From: UBA2428 sp002343545
Lineage (GTDB): Bacteria > Bdellovibrionota > UBA2428
Reading direction: 5' to 3'
NCBI GenBank assembly: GCA_937952285.1
Contig: CALFZE010000122.1
Span: 1 to 7,123, forward strand
Length of the DNA stretch: 7,123 bases
The translations under genes were made by a program, and so were the position numbers. The notes beneath the pieces were generated by a model that was given only the letters and a program-made list of their open reading frames with translations, searched no databases and was not told the DNA's origin. Shown piece after piece: positions 1 to 5,911 of the stretch (position 1 is its first letter; every line of letters begins with the position of its first letter).

Positions 1-2184
1 ACCCTCAAGGCTTCCACGAACGAAGACATCCTCGCGCTCGTTTCCTCCTTGCCCTCGGGCACGCGTATCCAACTCTACGCCTCGATCGTTCGCGGCAAGA
101 AGGGCGAGTTCCTGCGCGAGTTCGAAGCGTGGCGCCGGGCCGGCTTCACCAAGGTCCGCATCGACGGCGTTCTGAAGGATCTTCACGACCCGATCCTCAT
201 CAATCGCCACCAACATCACGAGATCGACCTCTTTCTCGATTCCCTTAGTAACGACAAGAAAGATTCCAAAGCACGCGTCCTGTCCGCGCTCGAACTCGCC
301 GATCGCCACGCCGGCGGATGGCTTCGCATTCTCTGGGGCAACGAAGAGAGACTCTTCAGCCGGAAGCTGTCCTCGACTTCCACCGGACAAGCCTTTCCCG
401 AGCTCGAACCTCGCCTCTTTTCGTTTAACTCTCCCTACGGCATGTGCGAAACCTGCCGCGGTCTCGGCTACATCGAGAAGTCCGCAAAAAAGAAGTCCGA
501 CAAGGACGAGGAGGAAGAGGATCTCTTTTCTTCCGTTCTGGACGACTACGAAGTGTGCCCCAAGTGCAAAGGTGCGCGGCTTAAACCGGAATCCCTGCAA
601 GTTTTCTTCTTGGACCGAAACGTCCACGAGTTCGGGGAGGTTCCGGCCGCCGAGCTCCGTACGCTTCTCGATGCCGCGGCGAAATCCTTCAAGGGCGACG
701 TCGTGTTGGAGCGTCTCCTTGGCGAGATCACGACGCGCCTGCGTTTCTTGGACGAGGTCGGCGTCGGGTACCTGTCCTTGAACCGACTGGCTGGTACGCT
801 TTCGGGTGGCGAAGCCCAACGCATTCGTCTCGCGACCCAACTCGGCTCGCAGCTCAGCGGCGTTCTCTACGTCCTCGATGAACCCAGCATCGGCTTGCAC
901 CCCAAAGACCAACGCAAGCTCCTGAAGAGTCTCAAGACGCTTCGCGAGCTCGGAAACTCCGTCCTGGTCGTCGAGCACGACGAAGAAACGATGCTCGAAG
1001 CCGATCACATCATCGATATCGGTCCCGGTGCGGGCGTTCGCGGGGGACACGTCGTCGCCGAGGGATCTCCGCGTGAGCTCCTCAAGCATCCCAAGTCCAT
1101 CACGGCCTCCTACCTGCGTGGGGACCTCTCCGTCACCGCCCAGCGCGCGCGACGACCCGGCAACGGAAACACGCTCTCGATCGAGGGCTGCACGGGACAC
1201 AACCTCAAGTCCGTCGATCTTTCGCTTCCCCTCGGCAAGTTCGTCGTTTTCACGGGCGTGAGTGGATCCGGCAAATCGTCCCTCGTCCAAGACACCCTCG
1301 AAGCGGCTCTCGCCAAGAAGCTCTATCGTTCGGGCGTGACCGCGCTCCCCTTCGAGAAGCTCAAAGGACTCGAACACATCGATAAGATGGTCCACGTCGA
1401 TCAACGACCGATCGGCCGAAGCCCGCGCAGCAACCCGTCCACCTACACGGGTCTTTTTACGCCCCTCCGAACGATCTTCGCGCAGACTCCCGACGCCCAG
1501 ATTCGCGGGTACACGGCAAGCACCTTCTCGTTCAACGTGAAGGGCGGGCGTTGCGACGCCTGCGAAGGCGCGGGGCGGATCAAAGTCGAGATGCACTTCC
1601 TCCCCGACGTCTACGTTCCTTGCGAAAAGTGCCAAGGTTCGCGCTACCGTCGAGAGATCCTCGAAGTTCGTTTCAAAGGGAAAACGATTTCGGAAGTTCT
1701 CCAGATGCAAGTCGAAGACGCCTACGAGCTTTTCGCGAACCAACCCCTGATGGGGCCCAAGCTCAAAACGCTCGTCGACGTCGGTCTTGGCTACATTCAC
1801 TTGGGCCAGAACGCGACGACGCTGTCGGGCGGAGAAGCCCAGCGTATCAAGCTCGCCAAAGAGCTCTCCAAGCGTAGCACCGGCAAGACGATCTATTTCT
1901 TGGATGAGCCCACGACGGGCCTGCATTTCCAAGACGTGCAGAAGCTCGTCGAACTCCTGCAGCGGCTCTGCGATCTCGGCAACACCGTCGTCGTGATCGA
2001 ACACAATCTCGACGTCATCTGCGCCGCTGATTGGATCGTTGAACTTGGACCCGGCCCCGCGAAGGAAGGCGGCAGCATCGTCCACGAAGGAACGCCCGAG
2101 GATTTTCTCAAGTTCAAGGATTCGGCGACGACGCCTTTCGTCCAAGACTATTTCAAGCGTCGAGGCTGGTCTAAGACCGTATGA
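1..2184 (+). CDS. uvrA: UvrA, excinuclease ABC subunit A (3' part, start outside the window)
   Basis: UvrA is the damage-sensing ATPase of nucleotide excision repair; it loads UvrB on lesions in the cytoplasm. The frame is open from base 1, so the gene enters from the left; 727 residues are visible and by comparison with E. coli UvrA about 130 are missing, including the first Walker A. Numbering from base 1: residues ~1-125 match the UvrB-binding domain. The first ABC half has signature LSGGEAQR (267-274), Walker B VLDEPSIG (from 291) and H-loop His326. The second half has Walker A GVSGSGKS (419-426), zinc finger C518/C521/C541/C544, signature LSGGEAQR (608-615), Walker B FLDEPTTG (from 633) and His668. 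Two oddities: the CxxC pair that normally precedes the ELEPRLFSFN motif is absent (Ser/Thr there), and C149/C152 are only 33 residues from C186/C189, where E. coli has about 125, so the insertion domain is replaced by a Lys/Glu-rich linker. The gene family is certain; whether this is the main UvrA or a paralogue is not. Confidence 0.97.
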   Translation, partial: TLKASTNEDILALVSSLPSGTRIQLYASIVRGKKGEFLREFEAWRRAGFTKVRIDGVLKDLHDPILINRHQHHEIDLFLDSLSNDKKDSKARVLSALELADRHAGGWLRILWGNEERLFSRKLSSTSTGQAFPELEPRLFSFNSPYGMCETCRGLGYIEKSAKKKSDKDEEEEDLFSSVLDDYEVCPKCKGARLKPESLQVFFLDRNVHEFGEVPAAELRTLLDAAAKSFKGDVVLERLLGEITTRLRFLDEVGVGYLSLNRLAGTLSGGEAQRIRLATQLGSQLSGVLYVLDEPSIGLHPKDQRKLLKSLKTLRELGNSVLVVEHDEETMLEADHIIDIGPGAGVRGGHVVAEGSPRELLKHPKSITASYLRGDLSVTAQRARRPGNGNTLSIEGCTGHNLKSVDLSLPLGKFVVFTGVSGSGKSSLVQDTLEAALAKKLYRSGVTALPFEKLKGLEHIDKMVHVDQRPIGRSPRSNPSTYTGLFTPLRTIFAQTPDAQIRGYTASTFSFNVKGGRCDACEGAGRIKVEMHFLPDVYVPCEKCQGSRYRREILEVRFKGKTISEVLQMQVEDAYELFANQPLMGPKLKTLVDVGLGYIHLGQNATTLSGGEAQRIKLAKELSKRSTGKTIYFLDEPTTGLHFQDVQKLVELLQRLCDLGNTVVVIEHNLDVICAADWIVELGPGPAKEGGSIVHEGTPEDFLKFKDSATTPFVQDYFKRRGWSKTV

Positions 2185-2774
2185 TCGAGCTTTTCGTCTT
2201 TCGGCATGGCGAGACGCTTTGGAATCGGGCGACGCGCATGCAGGGTCATACGGATACCGAGTTGTCCGATCTTGGCGAGACCCAGGCTTGCGACCTTCGA
2301 GGCGTCATTAAGGATTTGAGCCTAGAGAGAGTTTTGAGTTCCGATCTCCGTCGCGCCCGCCGAACCGCGGAGTTGGCCACCCAAGGACTTTCGATTCCGC
2401 TCGAGATTCACCCGGACCTTCGCGAAGCGCGCTTTGGCCAGCTCGAAGGCCTTACCCGTGACGAAATCATTCAACGTGAAGGTGAAGAATTTTGGTCGAA
2501 GTGGCTCTCGGTCGCGGAAGAGCACATGGATGTCATGGCACCCGGGGGCGAAACCAAGCGTCAGGTCCTTGCCCGCATTCGAGATTTTTTGAGATCTTAT
2601 TTCGAAAGAAACGCCGGATTGAAGCGTGTCGGGATCTGCTCGCACGGTGGCGTCTTGGCGCGCTTGCTCCATAGCGCGGAAGCAAGTCCAAGCGATCGTC
2701 TTCGCATCGAAAACTGCCGTATCTACCGACTGGATTTCATTCCCGAGTCGGGTAGATGGATCTATCGCGGCTAA
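2181..2774 (+). CDS. Histidine phosphatase family protein (phosphoglycerate mutase-like)
   Basis: This 197-residue cytoplasmic protein belongs to the histidine phosphatase superfamily, which forms a phospho-histidine intermediate. Visible are the N-terminal RHGET motif (residues 8-12, nucleophile His9), a phosphate-binding Arg in the SSDLRRARRTAE stretch (about 53-64), the acid/base Glu82 within LREARFGQLEG, PGGET (121-125) and the second catalytic His155 in CSHGG. The length fits small members such as GpmB-like phosphatases, CobC (alpha-ribazole phosphatase) and other broad phosphatases. No cobalamin gene is nearby, so the substrate cannot be named. The ATG overlaps the uvrA stop as ATGA, giving translational coupling; the nearest GAGG is about 15 nt upstream, too far for a good ribosome site. 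The gene ends 28 bases before the convergent terminator hairpin. Family assignment is firm, specific function unknown. Confidence 0.92.
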   Translation: MIELFVFRHGETLWNRATRMQGHTDTELSDLGETQACDLRGVIKDLSLERVLSSDLRRARRTAELATQGLSIPLEIHPDLREARFGQLEGLTRDEIIQREGEEFWSKWLSVAEEHMDVMAPGGETKRQVLARIRDFLRSYFERNAGLKRVGICSHGGVLARLLHSAEASPSDRLRIENCRIYRLDFIPESGRWIYRG

Positions 2775-2802
2775 GCCGCGTTCGAAAATCTTCTAGCTCC
2801 AA

Positions 2803-2849
2803 AAAGACAAAAGCCAGGCCTCCTTTCGGAGACCCGGCTTTGAGTCTTT
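2803..2849 (-). terminator. Rho-independent terminator of the atp block, possibly bidirectional
   Basis: Between the two convergent genes lies a long imperfect hairpin: outer arms AAAGAC (2803-2808) and GTCTTT (2844-2849), inner arms AAAGCC (2810-2815) and GGCTTT (2836-2841), then GG/CC and CTCC/GGAG around a TTTC loop (2824-2827), with two single mismatches and a small bulge. Read on the - strand, the inner hairpin is followed by TTTTGTCTTTTT, the T-rich tail expected of a terminator, and it begins 15 bases past the atpE stop. Read on the + strand the tail is weaker (TTTGAGTCTTT), so termination of the uvrA unit here is possible but less sure. Confidence 0.82.
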
Positions 2850-2863
2850 ACCTCTCGAAGAAA

Positions 2864-3172
2864 TTACTTCGTGAGGAGCGTGTTCGCGACAAGGAACACG
2901 AGAAGACCGAGAGCTTCCATAAGCGCGAGGCTAAGGATGAGGGGGACCGTGTACGCGCCAGCAGCCGAGGGGTTGCGGCCGATGCCTTCGAGGGCAGCGA
3001 CGGCAGCGCGGCTTTGCGAGAAAGCGACGACGGATGCAGCGAGGCCGATTGCAATCGCAGCGCCCCAGTAGGCGGCGACCTTAGCGGCGTCACCAGCCAC
3101 TGCGCCTTCTTGGGCGAGGGCCATGGCCGGAGCCATTGCGACGGAAAGAAGTGCAAGTTTACGTGCGTTCAT
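2864..3172 (-). CDS. atpE: ATP synthase F0 subunit c (proteolipid) with an N-terminal signal-like segment
   Basis: Subunit c forms the rotor ring of ATP synthase in the inner membrane and carries the ion-binding carboxylate. The 102-residue protein has two membrane helices (about 34-57 and 75-99) joined by the polar loop EGIGRNPSAAG (62-72). The essential acid is Glu86 in SLALMEALGLL. It is followed by Ala rather than Ser/Thr, which argues for proton rather than sodium coupling. Residues 1-20 (MNARKLALLS... ending AMALA before QEG) look like a cleavable signal peptide, making the precursor longer than the usual 70-90 residues. The helix-1 glycine repeat is missing (Ala49, Val51, Ala53, Ser55, Ser57 by my alignment with typical c subunits). 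A longer in-frame ORF reaches 3370 but would overlap atpB; the start at 3172 is chosen for its perfect AGGAGG 10 nt upstream and the sensible product. It is the last gene of the - strand block and is followed by a terminator. Confidence 0.95.
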   Translation of the reverse strand: MNARKLALLSVAMAPAMALAQEGAVAGDAAKVAAYWGAAIAIGLAASVVAFSQSRAAVAALEGIGRNPSAAGAYTVPLILSLALMEALGLLVFLVANTLLTK

Positions 3173-3182
3173 TTGTGAAATT

Positions 3183-3188
3183 CCTCCT
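3183..3188 (-). promoter_or_regulatory. Strong Shine-Dalgarno site of atpE
   Basis: On the - strand this reads AGGAGG, 10 nt before the atpE ATG. It fixes the atpE start at 3172 against a longer in-frame possibility. It is the only perfect ribosome site in the hemL-to-atpE block; the sites before hemL, atpZ, atpI and atpB are weak or absent. This fits the need for about 8-17 c subunits per complex against one of subunit a. Confidence 0.85.
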
Positions 3189-3207
3189 AAACAAGGGGTT
3201 TTGTTAG
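3187..3207 (-). promoter_or_regulatory. Possible intercistronic hairpin between atpB and atpE
   Basis: On the - strand, CTAACAA (covering the atpB stop codon) can pair with TTGTTTAG (one bulged A) around the loop AACCCC. The 3' arm shares its last two bases with the atpE Shine-Dalgarno site. Melting by ribosomes finishing atpB could expose the atpE site. E. coli atpE also has an unusual intercistronic translation-enhancing leader, but this sequence is not its homologue as far as I can see. The stem is short and A/T-rich, so it may be chance. Confidence 0.3.
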
Positions 3208-4031
3208 TGTTCCTCGTGATGAGTTGCAAGACCAATGTAAATCGTCGTGAGCAGCGTGAAGACAAAAGCCTGGATAACCGCGACGAGGAGCCCCAGGAAG
3301 AGGATCGGAACCGGTCCGACCGCAAAAACGACGGCGCCGATCGCCTCACCGATGAAACTAAATTTTTCACCGAGGAAGCCCTTCAGGCCTTTGAAAAGAT
3401 CCAAGAAGACGCCGTGAACCGTCGAGTCGACCGTCATGTTGGCGTGAAGACGGATCCCCAAGGTCGCCGGACGAATCAAGTTCGACACGAGCTCGATCAC
3501 GAAGAGAACGGGCCCCAAGAAGAGCAGGAGCGCGTTGCCCATCGAGAAGATCTTCTTCTGCGGATGGAGGTGACCGACGTAGTTGTTGAAGATGAAGTGG
3601 TGTTTAGCCGCCATGAAACCACAGAGGTTGTAATAGACGAAAACAACCACACCCATCGCGAGGGTCGTGTTCAAGCTGAGTGTGGCGGGAGCCAATCCCG
3701 GGAAGAGGCCGAACAAGTTGTTGAGCAGCGTCCACATGAAGATAAACGTCAGCAACGGGACGTACGGCTGATGGTGATGGCCGATCACGCTCTTCGCGAG
3801 ATTGTTGATGAAGTCACCCATCAAATCAAAGACGTTGACGAGATTGAACTTGGACGGGGGAACGAAGTCTTCGTCCTTGGCGTCTTTGCGCGCGACCTTC
3901 GGGCTTGCGACCGCGTAGGTTGCGGCACCCGCCACCAACAAAGTGGAAGCAACGATACCGGCACCGACGTGCGGGTTGTGCGAAATGTAATCGTTATGAA
4001 GGAGATCCCACCATTTAAAACCAGCGGCCAT
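3204..4031 (-). CDS. atpB: ATP synthase F0 subunit a
   Basis: Subunit a is the stator channel that passes ions to and from the c ring. The 275-residue length is typical. A hydrophobic segment lies at about 24-43, more at about 92-112, 123-142 and 165-186, and a long helical pair runs to the C-terminus (about 226-268). The family core is clear: ELVSNLIRPATLGIRLHANM with the essential Arg194 (E. coli Arg210), and AVIQAFVFTLLTTIYIG with Gln254 (E. coli Gln252). The segment PVPILFLGLL before it resembles cyanobacterial/chloroplast subunit a (PVMFLGLF). Unusual are RLHANM for the common RLFGNM, Asp202 at the position of E. coli Gly218, and Ser203 where Glu219 is usual. The start ATG at 4031 has no recognisable Shine-Dalgarno; a 10-bp palindrome sits there instead. 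Upstream is a 64-nt spacer to the atpI-like gene, downstream a 31-nt spacer to atpE. Confidence 0.96.
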   Translation of the reverse strand: MAAGFKWWDLLHNDYISHNPHVGAGIVASTLLVAGAATYAVASPKVARKDAKDEDFVPPSKFNLVNVFDLMGDFINNLAKSVIGHHHQPYVPLLTFIFMWTLLNNLFGLFPGLAPATLSLNTTLAMGVVVFVYYNLCGFMAAKHHFIFNNYVGHLHPQKKIFSMGNALLLFLGPVLFVIELVSNLIRPATLGIRLHANMTVDSTVHGVFLDLFKGLKGFLGEKFSFIGEAIGAVVFAVGPVPILFLGLLVAVIQAFVFTLLTTIYIGLATHHEEH

Positions 4032-4039
4032 CGTGGGCT

Positions 4040-4049
4040 AGCTATAGCT
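4040..4049. repeat. 10-bp perfect palindrome just upstream of atpB
   Basis: AGCTATAGCT is its own reverse complement and ends 8 nt before the atpB start, where a ribosome site would be expected. It lies in the 64-nt spacer 4032-4095, which also holds a run of seven G (4055-4061). It could be a small operator or chance; there is no partner repeat in the window. Confidence 0.25.
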
Positions 4050-4095
4050 TTGAAGGGGGGGCTTGACTAGGTTTTAGAAAGATTTTTGCGGCGCG

Positions 4096-4395
4096 TTATT
4101 TTTCAGGGGTTTTCATAAAGAAAGCCGAAACAAGGAGGGTAGCCACCAAGCCCAAGCCAACGGCAAGCATCTCTTCTTTCACCAACGGGACGCGAAAGAA
4201 AACGGCCACGGCTACCACGATCTGACCGAGGAAATAGATGAGACCAAAAAGCCCACGTTTCAAGCGCACGTTACGGGGCAAGGTCGGGTTCTGAGCGAGA
4301 TAAATGAATTCACGCATCGACAAGGTCAGCCCCACCAAGACGACCACCGCGACGACGGCACCGATACCAAACGCCAAAACGCTTTGCAGACTCAT
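4096..4395 (-). CDS. Small membrane protein, AtpI-like (ATP synthase subunit I)
   Basis: This 99-residue protein has three likely membrane segments (about 5-26, 47-67 and 75-94) with a basic loop between the first two (NPTLPRNVRLKRG) and a short polar tail. I do not see a diagnostic motif, and AtpI proteins are usually a little longer with four helices, so the call rests on size, topology and place: directly after an AtpZ-like gene and before atpB, where atpI sits in many bacteria. AtpI is known to help c-ring assembly and, with AtpZ in alkaliphilic Bacillus, is linked to divalent cation transport; neither role can be read here. The ATG overlaps the stop of the upstream gene as ATGA (4392-4395) and has no clear ribosome site, so it probably depends on coupling. 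Confidence 0.65.
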   Translation of the reverse strand: MSLQSVLAFGIGAVVAVVVLVGLTLSMREFIYLAQNPTLPRNVRLKRGLFGLIYFLGQIVVAVAVFFRVPLVKEEMLAVGLGLVATLLVSAFFMKTPEK

Positions 4396-4604
4396 TGCGG
4401 CCGATTCTTATCCGATTTTTCCTGCATCCTCAGCATGAAGATCAGGTGGTAGACGGAGACCGCCAGGAAAAGCACGACTCCGATCGCAACGCCGTAGGGC
4501 CCCGTCCCGTAGCGGCCATCGACCCAACGCCCGATCCAAGCCCCCGCGTAGGTGGCCGCGCCAACCTCTAGGCAGAGACCAAAACCAAGCGCCCAGGGAT
4601 GCAT
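4392..4604 (-). CDS. AtpZ-like F0F1-ATPase accessory membrane protein
   Basis: The 70-residue protein has two hydrophobic segments (about 6-27 and 37-58) joined by WIGRWVDGRYGTGPYGVAIG. This matches the small AtpZ family pattern in which the first helix ends in G-x-W/x-L/V-D, a GT-x-P turn follows, and the second helix ends in Y-x-L-x-x-x-x-R (here YHLIFMLR). The tail is polar (QEKSDKNRPQ). AtpZ proteins are encoded at the head of ATP synthase operons next to atpI; their role is accessory, either assembly or cation transport with AtpI. It begins 3 nt after the hemL stop (TAACGGATG) and overlaps the AtpI-like gene by 4 nt, so it is read as part of one transcript. Another ORF across this stretch overlaps hemL and has no membrane logic, so it was discarded. 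Confidence 0.75.
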   Translation of the reverse strand: MHPWALGFGLCLEVGAATYAGAWIGRWVDGRYGTGPYGVAIGVVLFLAVSVYHLIFMLRMQEKSDKNRPQ

Positions 4605-4607
4605 CCG

Positions 4608-5909
4608 TTATCCGAACACCGAGAAGGCTTTTTCGATTCGACCTTCCAAATCGTCTTTCGAAAGATCGGCATGCACGGAAGCCAAGAAATAAGCCTCGAA
4701 AGGCGAGGGCGGTAGGAGACATCCAGCTTCCAACATCCCATGGAAATAACGATTGAAGGCAGCCTCATCCACCGCCCGGCAATCATTCGCGTTCCGCACC
4801 GGATCCTTACGGAAATAAACGCTGATCATGGAACCCACGCGGCTTACCGAAATCTCGCGCTTGCGACGAGAAGCCGCTTCCAGGAACGCGCGTTCCAGCC
4901 GCTGACCCACTTCCTCGAGACGAGCGTAGGGATCTTCTTGATCGATCCACTTGAGCATCGCGAGCCCGGCGGCGATGGAAACGGGATTTCCGGATAAGGT
5001 TCCGGCCTGGTAAACGCCGCCAAGCGGAGCGAGTTGGTCCATGAACTTCGCCGGTCCCGCCAAGGCCGAGAGCGGCAACCCGCCGCCGACGATCTTACCG
5101 AGACAGGTCAAATCGGGCGTGATTCCGTAGCGTCCTTGGGCCGAGCGAGAATGAACACGAAGCCCGGTCATGACTTCGTCGAAAATAAGAAGGGCACCGT
5201 GGCGCGTGCAGATCTCACGCAGCCCCCGCAAGAACGCGGGATCCGGCGCGACCACGCCCATGTTCCCCATGACGGGCTCGAGTATCACGCAGGCGATGGA
5301 ATTCCCGTCCTTCGCGAAGATTTGAGCGACGGACTCGAGATTATTGAATTCGGCGACCCGCGCCAGGTCAACCAGCGCGCGCGGCAACCCTTTCGAATCG
5401 GGCGCCGCCTCGGACGACAAGGTCGCGATCCCGCTTCCCGCGTCCACCATCAGGGAGTCCACATGCCCGTGGTAGTGACCGGAAAACTTCACGACGAGAT
5501 CACGACCCGTAATTCCCCGGGCCAAGCGAATCGCCGTCATACACGCTTCGGTGCCCGTGCTGAGCGCACGGACCTTTTCGGCGCCCGGCAACCGTTTCAG
5601 CAAGAGCTCCGCCCATTCGATCTCGCCCTCCGAAGTCATGCCGTAGCAAGGGGATCCCTCGCAGACTTTCTTCAGCGCCATTTTGATGGGCTCCGGCGAA
5701 TGGCCGAAAAGGTGCGGTCCATAGGACATCACAAAATCCACGTAGCGGTTACCGTCGACGTCCCAAAGAAACGCCCCTGCCGCTTTTTCCGCGAGCAGCG
5801 GCTTGCCGCCGACGCGCTTAAAGCTGCGAACGGGTGAGTTCACGCCGCCCACCAGGCTCTTGATGGCCCGCGAATGAAGAAGTTGGGATTTTTCGTAGGA
5901 CTGGCTCAT
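4608..5909 (-). CDS. hemL: Glutamate-1-semialdehyde 2,1-aminomutase
   Basis: HemL is a PLP enzyme that turns glutamate-1-semialdehyde into 5-aminolevulinate, the last step of the C5 route to haem and other tetrapyrroles. The 433 residues match the usual length. Visible are NSPVRSF near the N-terminus (24-30), the PLP-phosphate region STGTEA (117-122, commonly NSGTEA, a mild substitution), GHYHGHVDSL (144-153), ILEPVMGNMG (209-218), FDEVMTGLR with Asp244 that contacts the PLP nitrogen, LGKIVGGGLP with the Schiff-base Lys272, and YQAGTLSGNP (300-309). These separate it from other class III aminotransferases. The ATG is 2 nt after the lipoprotein stop (TAACCATG) with only a poor purine-rich stretch upstream, and the atpZ-like gene follows 3 nt after its own stop. 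It implies the C5 pathway in this organism; hemA is not in the window. Confidence 0.97.
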   Translation of the reverse strand: MSQSYEKSQLLHSRAIKSLVGGVNSPVRSFKRVGGKPLLAEKAAGAFLWDVDGNRYVDFVMSYGPHLFGHSPEPIKMALKKVCEGSPCYGMTSEGEIEWAELLLKRLPGAEKVRALSTGTEACMTAIRLARGITGRDLVVKFSGHYHGHVDSLMVDAGSGIATLSSEAAPDSKGLPRALVDLARVAEFNNLESVAQIFAKDGNSIACVILEPVMGNMGVVAPDPAFLRGLREICTRHGALLIFDEVMTGLRVHSRSAQGRYGITPDLTCLGKIVGGGLPLSALAGPAKFMDQLAPLGGVYQAGTLSGNPVSIAAGLAMLKWIDQEDPYARLEEVGQRLERAFLEAASRRKREISVSRVGSMISVYFRKDPVRNANDCRAVDEAAFNRYFHGMLEAGCLLPPSPFEAYFLASVHADLSKDDLEGRIEKAFSVFG

Positions 5910-5911
5910 GG

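Noticed and set aside
49..2184. uvrA beginning at the TTG at 49
   Set aside because: The frame is open to base 1 with family-like sequence, and a start at 49 would lack the first Walker A and part of the UvrB-binding domain.
3173..3370. N-terminal extension of the atpE frame
   Set aside because: It would overlap atpB by more than 160 nt, is Ser/Arg-rich without sense for a proteolipid, and ignores the perfect AGGAGG before the ATG at 3172.
3123..4070. 315-codon open frame on the + strand, opposite atpB
   Set aside because: It lies antisense to a clear atpB, is rich in charged residues without any family motif, and is explained by the codon bias of the opposite strand.
4032..4095. Sigma-70-type promoter before atpB (TATAGC) or on the opposite strand (TTGACT)
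   Set aside because: TATAGC has no good -35 partner and would leave almost no leader; TTGACT lies on the + strand and has no -10 at 16-18 nt.
4408..4786. Two - strand frames (104 and 72 codons) across the hemL-atpZ junction
   Set aside because: They overlap hemL and atpZ in other frames, are Arg-rich and show no domain.
5034..5837. 267-codon open frame on the + strand, opposite hemL
   Set aside because: It is antisense to hemL, has no recognisable motif, and its composition is what hemL codons give in the opposite frame.
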